The notes beneath the pieces are model-generated. The model was not told where the DNA came from, made no database searches, and worked only from the letters and a program-made list of their open reading frames with translations. DNA of 64,000 nt, taken from NCBI RefSeq assembly GCF_050624435.1, contig NC_134534.1, positions 64,627,501 through 64,691,500 on the forward strand. Reading direction: 5' to 3'. Source of the DNA: Tenrec ecaudatus (taxonomy: Eukaryota > Chordata > Mammalia > Afrosoricida > Tenrecidae). Positions 10,976 through 22,772 of the stretch are shown one piece after another. Made by a program: the position numbers and the translations under genes. Positions within the stretch are counted from its first letter, which is position 1, and each line of letters starts with the position of its first letter.

Positions 10976-11274
10976 AATCTTAACCAATTCAGAAAGCCTC
11001 AAAAGAAGACAGTAGGAATATACAGTCACTGTACCAAAAAGAATTTATCAACTGTCAATTATTTCAAGAAGTAATATAAGATCGAGAACTGATAGGATGG
11101 AAGGGAGAAGTCCAAACTACACTAAAGGCATTAGTAATGAAGAAAATGTTTTAAAACTGAACATTTTTCATTTGAAATGTTTCAAAGAAATGATACAGTG
11201 CTGGAAACACTCCCTCATCTAAGCAAAGAAATGTAGAACCTGGCCAACTAACTGAGGAAAATCTATGTGTGTCC

Positions 11275-12480
11275 TTTTCAATGAAATAATATGGGGAGGA
11301 AAGAACAATATCGTTCAAATCACATGTGAGTAAAATTTTGCTGAAGATTATTCCAAAAGGATTGTAGCAGTGCATGGGCAGGGAGCTGCCAGAAATTTAA
11401 GCTAGACCCCAAAGAGAATGTGGAATGGGAAATACCACTGTTAGTATCAGATGGTTCTTCACTGAAAGCAGAGAATAACAGAAAGGTGTTTACTTCTGTT
11501 TTATTGACGATGCATAAGCATGACTATATGGAACATAGTAAACAATGGGTAACATTATGAACAATAGAAATTCCAGAACACTAAATTGTGCCGTGAACAG
11601 ACCATGAGAACAAATAGAACAAGGGATTCCTGTGTGGTTTAAATCTGGAAAGGTTTGTGTCAGGGTTGTATTTTTCCCCTCTACTTATTCCATCTTTTTG
11701 TTGAGCAAATAATCCAAGAAGCTGGCCTATATGAAGAATACTGCACGAGGATCGGAGGAAGGCTCATTAACAGCCTGTGGTTTGTAGGTGACGCAACCTT
11801 GCTTGCTGGAAGCCAAGAGGACTGGAAGCATTTCCTGTTGAGATTAAGGACTGCAGCCTTCAAGTATAGATTATAATTCAATGCAAAGAAAATGAAAATC
11901 CTTTCCACAGGACCAATCGGCAACACCACGATAAATGGAGAAAAGATTAAAGTTGTCAAGGATTTCCTTTTACTTGGGTCTATTTCAAAGCAGCAGTCAA
12001 GAAAACAAATGAAAAGTTGGCTTCAAAAGATCTATTTAACGGGTTAAGGAGCAGAGTTTGCAGACCAAAGTGCTCCTGGTCCAAGCTATGTTATGTTCAA
12101 CCAACCCCTTTGCGTGTAAAAGCTGAACAGCGAATCGAGGCAACAAGAAGAATGAGGCGTCTGAATCATCGTGGTGAAGAACATCGAAAGTGCCATGGCC
12201 TGACAGAAGAACACAAACGTTTGGTATGGAGGAAGCGCAGTCAGAATACTCCTAAAAAGCAAGGATGATGAGACTGTTTCTTACACATTTGGGGCACATG
12301 ATCATTAGGAACCAGTCCCTGGAAAAGAACACCATTCTTGGTCAAGTATCAAAAACAAAAAACAGGAAGGTTCTCAATGAGATGGATTGACACAGTGGCT
12401 GCAGTGACAGGTCCAAGCTTAGCAATTATAAGGACGGCCCGGGACCAGCAGTGTTGTGTATTCTGTGTCTATGGCACTTC
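11275..12480 (+). pseudogene. RTE (BovB-like) reverse transcriptase relic
   Basis: Broken plus-strand frames preserve the RTE reverse-transcriptase order. The LCQGCIFPLYLFHLF segment (11655 on) matches the QGC-LSP-LF region of RTE polymerases. It is followed by EAGLYEEYCTRIGGRLINSL, then LWFVGDATLLAG, where the usual ADD catalytic box has become VGD. Further on are the KENEN-like thumb, DLFNGLRSRV, and the 3' end with gagatggattgacacagtgg. Many stops and frameshifts separate the pieces, and the endonuclease is absent, so it is a dead, 5'-truncated copy. BovB/RTE elements are known for horizontal spread between reptiles and mammals including afrotherians; I infer membership from motif order. 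Confidence 0.8.
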
Positions 12481-12489
12481 TAGGCCTCA

Positions 12490-12565
12490 GAGTCCACCAG
12501 CCAGTCCTAACGACAGCAGTCGAGTCACTATGAATTGGCTCATCAGCAGTGTTTGGTTGGGGTTT
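12490..12565 (+). mobile_element. SINE/RTE 3' domain fragment
   Basis: Short match to the shared 3' domain: gtcgagtcactatgaattgg followed by gtttggttggggtttggt. It may be the tail of the RTE relic just upstream, displaced by a small insertion. Confidence 0.5.
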
Positions 12566-12845
12566 GGTCATTATCCATGTTTGAATGTGATGGCGCACAG
12601 AAACAAAGCACTGCTATGATTCATTGGTCCTCCACAATGGTTACAAAGGGCAAAATATTTAACGTTTCGCAAAGTTCAGAAGAAGTTCACCAGTCGTGTT
12701 TAAAGTTAACGTTTATGCTTAGCCTCCTTCAGAATAATCTAAATAATTCTAGGTAGTTTCTGGTTATTAATGTCTGACCTATGGACAAGTATTACTCTCC
12801 CTTCAATGTATGTAAATTTGCCCTCACTTTGAAATGACTAGGGAG

Positions 12846-13040
12846 TCTGTGGACATAGTGGGTTCCGAATTGGATTACTGACCCCAAGGTCACTAGCCAC
12901 GCCTCGTGAGGTTTTCTGTTCCTGGAAAGAGTTGCAATCTTGTAAATCTACAAGGCCAGTTCTAGTCGGTCCAGTAGGGTCACTTTGGGTCAGGCTCAAC
13001 TTGATGACAGTGATTTGGGTTTGAGTTTTTAATTGATTGA
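12846..13040 (+). mobile_element. AfroSINE-like tRNA-derived SINE
   Basis: Plus copy: gtgggttccgaattggatta at the head, gtaaatctacaaggccagtt in the middle, and cttgatgacagtgatttggg at the 3' end. Confidence 0.75.
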
Positions 13041-13047
13041 ACCAACG

Positions 13048-13155
13048 CCTCCAAAACCCAAACTAAACTTACTGCCATTGAGTCTGTTCCACCAGTAGCT
13101 GACATTGAGATTGGTAGCCTACTTATAAGCACCATGCCACCAGGATTCCTTGAAC
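13048..13155 (-). mobile_element. AfroSINE-like fragment
   Basis: Minus copy lacking its middle: aaacttactgccattgagtc at the tail and caccatgccaccaggattcc at the head. Confidence 0.6.
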
Positions 13156-14015
13156 CCAACCCTACTCATACAAATTCCCTATCATAGTCACCTTCATTTC
13201 CTACACATGCAGATTTTCAATGACTAAAAGGGGCAAGGTTAAATAAACCTGTGTGTCCGTGTTTCAACTGAGCTACACATTTGACTTCATGACACATTTA
13301 GGGACAAGTCTTGTTCATGTTCTGCGCTCTACCTCCATAGCCATTGACTACCATAAAACTGGTAAATGTCAGAGCCTGTGTAAGGAGGAAACCTTCAGAG
13401 ACAGAAAAACATTCTCCACTAAAACAAATGACAGAAAAGTATTGACTAGACTGACAAAGGTGGAAAAATTGGGAGACCAGAAAACAGGGTTCTCTCTTCT
13501 AGATCCAGTTCTCACTGGTTTCACTGCATAAACTTTAGTTGACTGGTGAATGATATGCTAAACATGTACTGAGTTGCTAGCTGCAGGTGTGTGGCGGTGT
13601 TGACTAACCCAGAGCACTTAAGAGCGTTTTGGAATCCATTTGGTGCTTTCACGGAGGGTTGTCTGCTGCACAATCTGCTCATCCACCTCCAAGTCACGCC
13701 CGGTCCACCAGCACCAGCGCGTCTGAAGCTTTGGTTCCCAGCCTCCATGTGAGTTGGCCAAAAATAAATGTGGCACATTCAATGAGGGAGAATTGGGCAA
13801 AGGGGTTCAGGGGCTCAGTTCCACAGGAAAGCATCAAGGTAAACAGGGAAAGTAAGTGGTCATCAGTTTCCACAAGGGTCCTTGCAAGAAAAAAAAAATC
13901 AGAACTGCTGTCCCACCGAATCCCTTAGAACTGGGGTTTCATCCTCTTGTTGAATTCCACATACAATCAGCCCCATCCCCCCTAATTGCTAGGATTTCTT
14001 GCAAAGAGAGAAACA
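13156..14015. other. No recognised gene or repeat
   Basis: Single-copy-looking sequence. Overlapping short open frames around 13521-13928 on both strands have no motif. Confidence 0.4.
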
Positions 14016-14211
14016 CAGAGTGTTCTGTTTTTTTGTTTGTTTGTTTTAATTAATAAATCTTTTTCTTGGGGCTCATACAACGCTTATCATAATCCATACA
14101 TGCATCAATTGAGCAAAGCACCCTTATACATTCGTTGCCCTCATCATTCTCAAAATTTGCCTTCCACTTGGGTTCCTGGAATCAGCTCGGTTTCCAGAGT
14201 GTTCTGTTTTT
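14016..14211 (-). mobile_element. Very short L1 3' end with 17-bp target-site duplication
   Basis: About 160 bases of the L1 3' terminus on the minus strand (ggggctcatacaacgcttat next to a T-rich tail). It is flanked by a perfect direct repeat cagagtgttctgttttt at 14016-14032 and 14195-14211. This is a textbook severely 5'-truncated L1 insertion. Confidence 0.92.
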
Positions 14212-14835
14212 ATGATCATTGATGGTCGTGTTCAGAAAATGTACAACTGTACCCGTTGTGGAACCAATTGTTCAATTAAGTTGTCTCTGTGTTTCCCAGG
14301 CTGGGCCAGTCAGCCATATGCCAAGCAAGATCTTCCTTGCTCTCCCAGCAGGACCTTGATTTGGCTTCCACAATGACCATCTCACCAGCTGTGTAGCAAG
14401 TCACAGCTGAAAGTCAGAATTTGATTTCCAGTTCACTTATTTCTACAGAATAGGATTCTCAGCAGTGACTTTAAAAATACAACATTTAATAAAGCTCAGA
14501 ATATAATTAAGTTTTTAATAAATGCTTCTGCATATGTGGTGAAAGAGAAGCAGCTGCTTTGAGCCCGGGCTTGCGGGGGAAGCCAAAAAAAGGCATTTGT
14601 AAATGCAAGACACTATGTGCCAAGGAAACGGGTTATACTGCCATGTGCCCAAAGGACTTGGATGTCTGATTGATCACACAGGTAGCTCTGACCATGCATC
14701 TCCACTGAGGATGTTTGCACAGGTGGACAAATCTCCCCTGATCCCAAAGTAGTAGCAAAAATGGAACTCCTCAAACTACAGGTGGTAAAGTAGATGAAAG
14801 AACTTCACAAAGTCCCAAGACCTCTATGAACAGTA
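14212..14835. other. No recognised gene or repeat
   Basis: Nothing recognisable. The block is AT-rich around 14460-14530. Confidence 0.4.
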
Positions 14836-14837
14836 GG

Positions 14838-15487
14838 ATTCTGTGTCAACTTGGCTGGGCCAAGATTCTCAGTGATTTGACAGTGGAGGCCTAGTCATCC
14901 CCCGTGATATGACCTAATAATCAACTCCATGATGGGACCTGCTGTGAGCAGCCAACCAGATTAGGGTGGAGTGCAACCCCTCACTCATGTCACAACCCTG
15001 ATGCAACTGAAAGGAAGTTTCCTTGAGGGCATGACCTATTTCCTATATAAGTAGACACTGTGGAAAAGCTTGCTTGTTTTTCCTGAATCTGGTCTGATCC
15101 TGCATCTGACCCATCAACCTATAGTTCTTTGAACTTGAGGCAATACCTGCCATATTGCCTGTAGGCCACAGGAACCATCAGTGGCCTACCATCTGACCTG
15201 CCAACCTAGGATTTGTTCACCTCTCCAGTTACAAGCCTGACCTGATGATCTTAGACTCACCTGTCTCTGAAGCCTGTGGTATTCCTGACAATCTTGGTTT
15301 TGTCAACCCCTAGAGTTACAAAAGTCTAGTGACACCTCTAGCTTGACATCTGACTCACAGACTTGAAACCAGACTGGACTTACCTGTTCCTACATTTGTG
15401 TGGTCCATTTTCTTGAGATAAATCTCTCTCTGCATATATGTACCTAAGCACCCCTAGTTTTGCTTCTCTAAAGAATCCAGCCTAAAA
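14838..15487 (+). mobile_element. LTR-like element, recurring family
   Basis: The 5' part (tgtgtcaacttggctgggcc) and 3' part (cttctctaaagaatccagcc) match the ends of the elements at 24573, 25735, 28053, 43975, 52255 and 53166. It also has the gtgg-agtgcaacc and taag-type internal blocks of the 52255 copy. The better copies start TGTGAT and end in AATACA. There is no coding region. I cannot assign a Repbase name with certainty. Confidence 0.6.
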
Positions 15488-15621
15488 CACCCTCTAAAGG
15501 GAATCAGAACAACTCAGTGCCATGATGCAGACCCCCACAGGTAGGGAATATGGGGCAGAATGCAGTTACCCACTGCCATTCATAGAGTTCCATTTAAGTA
15601 ATATACCATTCTAAATAGTAT

Positions 15622-15828
15622 TAAATGTGGAGTCACTGGGTGTCACACACAGTTCAGCCCTGGGCTAGTAACCAAAAGGTTTGTGGTTGGAACCCATCCA
15701 ATGGCAGTGCGGAAGAAAGTCCTGGCAAACTGCTTCCCAAAAGTCATAGCCATGAAAACCCTATGGCATAGTTCTCTACACACATGGAGCCACCATAAGT
15801 TAGAATAAATTCCTTGCCAACTGGCTTA
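15622..15828 (+). mobile_element. AfroSINE-like tRNA-derived SINE
   Basis: Plus copy: gtagtaaccaaaaggt-type A/B-box head (gtttgtggttggaacccatc), aaaaccctatggcatagttc in the 3' domain. Confidence 0.8.
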
Positions 15829-17771
15829 ATCACAGTGTGTCTTGGATGTTGGTTCTAAACCCTCAGCTAAATGAATTAAGGAAAACATTCATGAACTATT
15901 ACATGAAGAAATATCTTCAATTTATCCTGCCCAGACAGTCCTATAATTATCACATTCCAACTCCCACTGGAACAGACCCCTTTCTGAGCTCCTTTTAGCC
16001 CTTTCTTAAATGCCTGCCCAGGCATGGTCTTTAATGCTTGTAACTGGAGGGGTGCATGAACCCAAGACTGGTAGGTCAGATGGCAGACCACTGAGTCCAG
16101 CATGTCCATCTCAATTGTTAGAAGTCATTGTTGTCCCCAAGCTTCAAGGATACCACCCTCCCATCTGTGTATAAAAAGTAGGTCCAAGTGCCTTTGCCCA
16201 TCTACTAATTCTGCCCCCAGGAGTGCACCCATATAAAAAATTCTCCTAGGAAACCTCTGCCAATTTCAATAACAGACTATTGCCCAACCCTTCTTCAGCT
16301 TGCAGTAGTCTTGAAAAACTGTGTTGTGCAAAAACTTGAAGCAAGAAAAACTCATGGAACTTTTCATGCTTGTTATGTCTGTCTCCAACAGTCTTGAGGA
16401 GCCTTCATCCCAAGCTCCCAGTGTTCTCTTGCACCCTCATCTTCTTACGGCTCCATGCTTCTTCTCCCTGCCCATTCTCAAATGCTTCCCTGACTGACCT
16501 GCCATACACTCACCCCTTTCCCTTGACCTTCTGGCACTTCCACTGCATAATAAATTCCCTGCCTGGACCCCAGTTCTCCCTGGGGAAGCTCCTTTCCCTG
16601 TGGTCCTCCCCAGTGGTCACTGCCCTTTACCTTCACTCTGAACTAGAGAGCCAGTGGTGGCAGTGAGGGGCATGGAGGGAAGAGGTAGAATTCTCTAAAG
16701 CTGAAACATTTAGGCTTTATTACAACTATTCAACATTTCCATTTGTCATATAAAATCAATCATAAATAATATGCAAATGAATTTTATAATAAAACATTTT
16801 TTGTCCATTAAAAAAAAAGCTACCCATGTAAGCATTATGTTTTGCCTTTCTTAGTCCAAATTCCCAGTTCCCACACATAGTCTCCACAGTCTTGCTGATC
16901 TACAGCATTCTTATTGAGTGCTGTACTGAAACTCCTTTGATAAATCATTCTCTTCTTGTGGCAGAGAAATCATGTCTTTACTCTGACCACCCTGAAACAT
17001 AATCCTAGCTATTCGTGTAGAAGCAATGAGAAGAGGTATCTCCTGAGAGCATCCTCTTGGAGCATATGTGTTTCAGGTGTAGCTTGTACAAAGTCTCTGA
17101 TCAATAGGGCACTGCCCTCCTCCATTTGTGCCAGCTCAAGAGAACCCCCAGCGTCCCGTCCTTCCTTAACAGGGCCTTGATGTTAGGGGACGTTCTAGGG
17201 TTGTTAATTCTCATAACTATCGCACTTTCAAGAAAGTCTCATGCCTTATTTTCAGCACAGCTTGCCTTCCAGCTTCAGGAGATAAAAGCCTATTTAAATG
17301 CTGCTTTAAAGGCCTCGTCGTGTGTACCCTACGCCCAGACAAGATCTGAGTATGTCGCTTTCCTGTTTCAGGCATTTTATCGAAGAACCAGCCAGTTCTA
17401 CAGCCTCTCCCCCCATCATTGTTCCCCATCATTCCAGCATTAGAAGTACTGCATAAGCCAGTGCCTCCGCTTTTCCCTGTCCCTACCCACCCTAGTTCAC
17501 TCCAGCCGAGAGGCTTAGTGAGTGTGATACTACTGGATGCCAAGGGTTCTCACCATTACATGAGCCAAGCAATGGTCCCATCTCGTTGCCAGAGAGTGAT
17601 TATATTTCAGCCACTCTTCCTAAGGACCTGGTCTGCAGGTCCCTCCTAATGCCAACTACCTTGATTGGACTCTCTTAAAAGGAGACCCTAAGATAGGGAC
17701 TTGAGTACGTGATGCTGATTTGGGGAATCATGCCACAAAGCATCACAAGGGATTGAAGACATAAAACAGAA
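15829..17771. other. Large block without a recognised gene
   Basis: The block at about 16090-16660 has LTR-like features (tataaaaagtaggtccaagt and ataataaattccctgcctgg), but I found no matching ends. Short open frames on both strands (up to 108 codons at 17217-17543, minus) carry no recognisable domain. It could be old, unnamed repeats. Confidence 0.35.
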
Positions 17772-17950
17772 AAGGAACTCAACCCCACTGTTATCCCATC
17801 GGTTCTGACTCATAGCGCCCCCATGGACGGTTCTCAGGGCTGCAAATGTTTGCAGGAGCAGACAGCCTCATCTTTCTCCCGCAGAGTGGCTGGTGGGTTT
17901 GAACTGCCTACCTCACCAACGCCCACTCCATACCACCACCAAGACTCCAT
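17772..17950 (-). mobile_element. AfroSINE-like tRNA-derived SINE
   Basis: Minus copy: gttctgactcatagcgcccc, catctttctcccgcagagtg, then tggtgggtttgaactgccta as the B-box region. It lies head-to-head with the next SINE. Confidence 0.8.
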
Positions 17951-17962
17951 TCAAAGAATAAA

Positions 17963-18152
17963 AGGAGTCCTGGTCGCGGAGAGGTTCTGAGTGGGGCTAC
18001 TACATGCAAAGGCAGCAGTTTGAAAGCATCAGCAGTTCCTTGCGAGAAACATGGCATTTTCTACTCTTGTAAGGAGTTAAAGTCTCAGAAGCTTTCTACC
18101 TTTCCTATAGATCTCTTTGAGTCGGCATGGACCCAAAGGCACTAAGGGAGAA
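17963..18152 (+). mobile_element. AfroSINE-like tRNA-derived SINE
   Basis: Plus copy beginning ggagtcctggtcgcggagag, the usual ggagccctggtgg head, and ending near tgagtcggcatggacccaaa. Confidence 0.8.
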
Positions 18153-18188
18153 TATGCTTTTATCAAAGAACTAGTACCACAGTGGGCC

Positions 18189-18226
18189 AAACACACAAAC
18201 AAACAAGCACACAAACAAACAAACAC
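18189..18226. repeat. (CAAA)n/(CA)n simple repeat
   Basis: Run of acaaacaaac units with interruptions, between two SINEs. Probably a degenerate SINE tail. Confidence 0.85.
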
Positions 18227-18430
18227 CTACCTGTGGTGGCTGAGTCGATTTTGATTCAGAGAGACACCATATTTGTCTGACTCGAGCTGTGCGCATAGAC
18301 TTTTCAATCGCTGGTTTCTCATATGCAGATGATCAGGTCTTTCTTCTGAGCCACTTCTGGGTAAGCGCTCACCTCCAACCTTTTGGTCAGCGGCCTCATG
18401 CTTTAACCGGCTGCCCTAGGTGTGGGGCTC
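18226..18430 (-). mobile_element. AfroSINE-like tRNA-derived SINE
   Basis: Minus copy: tgagtcgattttgattcaga, gcagatgatcaggtctttct, ctccaaccttttggtcagcg, ctttaaccggctgccctagg. Confidence 0.8.
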
Positions 18431-18868
18431 AGTCCCAGGAGGAATTCTGAGAGATGCCATAACACACATCTCCTAGTGTGCCCACTGAGGTACAAGGAAT
18501 TTGGGATGTTTCTTTGTCAGCTCGAATCTGTCATGATTGAGGGTTGCTCCGACGAGCAGTCACTCCCCAACATTTCTCACCTGGCATAAAGTGAAGCTTG
18601 CTACTGAGCCAAAGCAAGCCATGGGCACAGCATTACAGGTGCTCATAGTGAGACGAGGGGACAATGATGCCAACAAAAAACAGGTGTTCAAAGACCACAT
18701 CTACTATACCCACAGTATCACAAACTCGGAGACAAAGGAGCAGCAGCCGCCGTCTACTGTGACTTTTACGTGAGCAGAGGACAGGTAAAGTCATCAATGG
18801 AGAAGAAGAAAACAGATCCTACTTTTTCTTAGACACGGACCTCAACTAACTGGCTTCTTTCCTTAAAG
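18431..18868. other. No recognised gene or repeat
   Basis: Single-copy-looking. A 78-codon open frame at 18537-18773 has no motif. Confidence 0.4.
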
Positions 18869-19061
18869 CAGTGTTTCTCAACCTCCCTAATGCCGCGACC
18901 CTTTAATCCACTTCCTCATGTTGTGGAGACCTCCCAATCATAAAATTATTTTTGTTTCTTCTTCATAACTGCAATTTTTCTACTATTATCTATCAGGTGA
19001 CCCCTGTGAAAGGGTAGTTCAACCCCCAAAGGGGTCGCGACGAACAGGTTGAGAACTGCTG
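18869..19061 (+). mobile_element. SPIN-like nonautonomous hAT element (copy 3)
   Basis: Starts cagtgtttctcaacctccct and ends ggttgagaactgctg, with aaaggggtcgcgacgaacag inside. Flanking octamers ccttaaag and ccttagat agree at 6 of 8 positions. Collinear with the three other copies and in the same orientation. Confidence 0.9.
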
Positions 19062-19864
19062 CCTTAGATGCTTAGGACTAAGAAAGCTAAGAGGTCATGT
19101 CTCCAAGTACACAGCAATGAGTTGGACTTATTCAATTAAAAGCATCCCCATTTTATTTTCCTAACTGTAGTATAGAACATACAAGCCCTTCTGGATCATC
19201 AGGAGACTTGCTTTTTGTATACTTTCTGTGCTTACTCTGAATTTATTTGCTATTGTCGTTCAAGGTCATCTTCTTGCTGCTGCTGCTGCCGCCGCCATCA
19301 TCCTGGGAAGGTTTTTTGAAATGTGGGCCAGAGGAAGACAACTTTGAGAGAGAATGCCACCCCAAAATCAAAGGCATGCGACACTGCATAGAAGCAATCC
19401 ACTGTTATTGACAGTTCTTTGGTCACACCATGAAAAGTCTGTTACCACGATCCTCAAATGCAGGGGTCGAGGATATATGATTGGATTGTTTTTCATGAGA
19501 ATCACACGCTAATTTGGGGACTGCTGCCATTTGGAAGCAAATCATTTAGATGCTCTCTGCAGCATGTGTCGTGGTTGATCCTGAAAGAAATTCAGGAAAT
19601 ACAAATTCTGGTGCTCGTACAATTCTATTGCATAAAAAACCTACATTCTTAATCCACCCTCGGCTTCATGACCCATGGAGCAGCCAGACTGTCAAATAAG
19701 TCAATGTCAGGCAATGTGCCTGTGACCCTAGTGGTACAGTACCTGGGCAAGGCACAGAGTGCTACGGTCACTGGACACTGGCCAAAGGAGCTAGCAGGAC
19801 ATAGGACTTTTGTGTATAGGGGTAAGGGTGCTACAAATTTTCCATAATGAGCAAACTTTTCATA
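19062..19864. other. No recognised gene or repeat
   Basis: Contains a short CTG/CCG triplet run at about 19274-19297 (gctgctgctgctgccgccgc). No gene was seen. Confidence 0.4.
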
Positions 19865-20300
19865 TATTAGTGTGTTTTCTTCCTAGGACTACTGTAACAA
19901 GTTGCCATTACCTGGTTGTCTCTAAACAACAGAAATGTATTTACTCACAGTTCTGGATCCAGAAGCCTGTAGTTGAGGTGTCAGAAAGATTGATGCCTTC
20001 TGAGAGCTCAGAGGAAGAGCGGGTTCCATACCTCTCTCCCAGCTCCCCGGGTCGGTTGGCAACCTATGGCATTCCTAGACTTGTAGATATATGACGTTTT
20101 TCCCCTCCCTCTTCACATGTCCATGATTCCTCTCTGTCCACCTCTCCCTCTCTTATCTTAGACAGACACCAGTCACTGGATTTCAAGCCCACCCTATTCC
20201 CCTAGGATCTTATCTTAATGAAATTGTAACTGCTGAGACTATTTCCAAATAGCGTCGCACGCACAGGTTAGAAGTGTGGGGGGATATAATTTAACCCACG
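19865..20300 (-). mobile_element. MLT1-like MaLR LTR relic
   Basis: In minus-strand terms it keeps the MLT1 pattern. On the plus strand this shows as aaacaacagaaatgtattta, ctcacagttctggatccaga, cttcacatgtcc, gacaccagtcactggatttc, cctattcccctaggatctta and ctatttccaaata. It is a solo, decayed LTR with no internal region. Confidence 0.6.
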
Positions 20301-20308
20301 ATCATTAG

Positions 20309-20502
20309 GTTGAGCCCTGGTGGTGTAGTCGTTATGCGTTGTGCTGTGATCTGCATGGTCAGCAGTTTGAAACCACCAGCAGCTCTTCAGGATACAAACT
20401 GGGCTTCCTACTCGCATAAACAAAGAGATACAGTCTCCGAAACCCACTGGGCATTGCTATGAGTGAGTCAGCATTGACTCGATGGCAGTGCGTTAGGTTT
20501 GA
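20309..20502 (+). mobile_element. AfroSINE-like tRNA-derived SINE
   Basis: Good plus copy: gagccctggtggtgtagtcg head with A-box, gcagtttgaaaccaccagca B-box region, gactcgatggcagtgcgtta 3' end. It is one of the least diverged copies in the window. Confidence 0.9.
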
Positions 20503-21621
20503 GATTATCATTAGGGTAAGACATAGGAAATGCTGATGGTCCATGTTTTTACCATAAAAAAAATAGCTAATTTTATATTGTTTAAACTAGTAACTCCACA
20601 GCTGAATGGCCTGGGCTTTCCTGGGCTCCAGACGGGATTGAACATAATGAATGGCCATGGTGACATTGATAGAGAAGGCATCAGAACCCCAAAATAGAAA
20701 TAGTGAGGTACGGCTGCCAAATACAAAGTGTACCAAAAGGGGCTGGAGGACACTACAAAGGAACTCCTATGCCTGAAAATCTTGGCAAAAGTGGCAAGGT
20801 ACAGACTCGGGTGGGAAAATCCAATAATTCCTGCCTTAGAACATGCTCCGAGGGTCAGAAATGGCACCCAGGAGGGCCGTGGGCTGTTGAGCTGAATGAG
20901 AACACCATAGCCAGGTCTGGTTTGCAAGAAGCCATCTGGGGTCAGGCAGCAGGTTGCGTCGCCAGGCTCATTGGATGAAAGTAAAGGCTGCACTAGCCGC
21001 CTCCCTGCTAGCCCCTGTCATGAAAAGCCCTACACAGAAACAGCTTGAATGTGACATGCCTCTCACAGTAAGTACACACACAGAGGCCACCTGCAAATAG
21101 CTGGTCCAAGGTGTTCGCATCACATTCACAGATGATTCCTCAGAAAATATCCAAAGATCCAGCCCTTCTGGATTCATTCACCAAGCTATTGCTGATGTAG
21201 TCTTTTAACCTTAAGCAAAAAAAAAAAAAATGTTAATTTGTAAAGAATGTGCACTGTGAGCATTGTGCTCGTTTAAAATCTAACTATATGGAACCCAGCT
21301 GACAACCGCAAAGATTAGATAGGAAACTTTGACCCAGTGAGGTTACAGGAATGGAGGAAGAATGAGTTGAAAAGAAGGGTGAGGCTGCACAGCTCAAAAG
21401 ACACAAGCAATGACACTAACTTGGACACGTAGAAACTGTTCAGTTGTGTGTTTCACTGTGTATGTTTTCACCAACGATGAAATGAAAAAAGATTTCTGAA
21501 AAGATCCTTCCCCAAAACAGCACAATTTATAAAGATATTCATTGGGATCGTGTTTGTACAAGGAAAATATTGGAAACGCACTAAATGATCCATAGGCAAC
21601 TGCTCATAAGCAACTGTGGAA

Positions 21622-21623
<2 letters not shown>
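20503..21623. other. No recognised gene or repeat
   Basis: The longest minus-strand open frame (20511-20993, 160 codons) is rich in Ser, Pro and Phe with no recognisable domain, and a plus frame of 91 codons overlaps it. I would not call either a gene. An A-run sits at 21216-21229. Confidence 0.4.

Positions 21624-21672
<49 letters not shown>
21624..21672. repeat. (TA)n microsatellite
   Basis: About 24 uninterrupted TA units. Confidence 0.97.
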
Positions 21673-21675
<3 letters not shown>

Positions 21676-21719
21676 AGTATATCTGTTAAACAGAATGAGA
21701 AATCTCTATATGTACTAAT

Positions 21720-22110
21720 AAACAGTCCCTATGCCCATCAGGATTGTCTAGGTTACTCTCCAGTAACCCAAAATTCTAATACTTCAGTAGCATAAAACAA
21801 TAAAACTTTATTTCTCAATCATATAGCACAGTGATCATGGAACATCAGGCTGCTCACTGCATGTTCTCCTTACTCGGGGACCTGAGATCATCACCAGGAA
21901 TATCATACTCATAAGTGAAGGAGGAAGAGGGAAATGGAGAATAACGCACCAGCTGTCAACTGCTTCCACCCGAGACTGACACACCACTTCTGACTGGATT
22001 TCACTGGCCCGAGCATGGAGTGCTTTCCTGTTGCAGTGGGAGAAAGTAGAAGTGAAATTATTGGTAAGTCCCAATGATGGGTTCCACCCTCTGTAAGAGA
22101 TATTACTAAA
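21720..22110 (-). mobile_element. Possible old LTR relic
   Basis: The block gtagcataaaacaataaaac followed by tttatttctcaat resembles the 3' part of MaLR-type LTRs read in reverse. Evidence is limited to this block and general composition. Confidence 0.3.
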
Positions 22111-22159
22111 TGAAAGAAACAAGTAAGATTTACCCTTAATGATTAAAAATAATAATGAA

Positions 22160-22255
22160 AATGCCCCCCAATAGATGAATGGTAAACAAAACGTGATGTT
22201 TTCATACAACAGAGTATTACTCAACCACAATGATCAATGAAATCCTGTTATTCAT
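22160..22255 (+). mobile_element. L1 ORF2 3'-end fragment
   Basis: The phrase ccaatagatgaatggtaaac followed by cagagtattactcaaccac matches the conserved end of mammalian L1 ORF2. Too short for a frame. Confidence 0.5.
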
Positions 22256-22384
22256 CAAAATAGTATGCCCTGCTATGGATGCAGAGTCCCCGCGTGGACT
22301 GAGCCTCCTGTGACTCCCCTCTGACCACTGACCAGGGTGCGGATAGCCTTGCTCCGAGAGAGTGCGCTGCAAGGTGAACTGGGG

Positions 22385-22772
22385 TGGCTGCTGGCGCTGT
22401 TCGGTGCCATGGAGTTGGTTCTGACCCACAGTGAGCCCACGCCCCACAGAACAAACCACTTCCCAGTCTAGGCTTGAGGCCAAGCCTGCAGTCACTATAG
22501 CCATGCATCACATTGAGGACCTTGCTCTTTTTCACTGCCCTGTACTTTATGAAGCAGGATATCCTTCTCCAGGGACTGGTCTCTCCTGACCACATGTCCC
22601 AACTATGTAAGTCTAAATCTTGTCTTCCTTGCCTCAGAGGAGCACTCTGGAGTGCTCCTTCAATACTCTTCTCCAGCAACACAGTTCAAATGCATCGATG
22701 CTTCTCCAGTCTTCTCTAGTCAATGGCTAACTTGCATATGCACAGGTGATGATGGAAAAAACTGAACCAGCA
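22385..22772 (-). mobile_element. RTE (BovB-like) 3' portion
   Basis: Minus-strand RTE order is visible as atatccttctccagggactg, ctcctgaccacatgtcccaa, gaggagcactctggagtgct and tcaaatgcatcgatgcttct, collinear with the 54.4-54.9 kb copy. Confidence 0.75.

Noticed and set aside
20309..20502. tRNA gene
   Set aside because: The A- and B-box-like head belongs to a tRNA-derived SINE with a non-tRNA 3' domain. No cloverleaf could be completed.
20511..20993. 160-codon minus open frame
   Set aside because: No domain, unusual composition, and an opposing 91-codon frame over the same bases. Not enough to call a gene.
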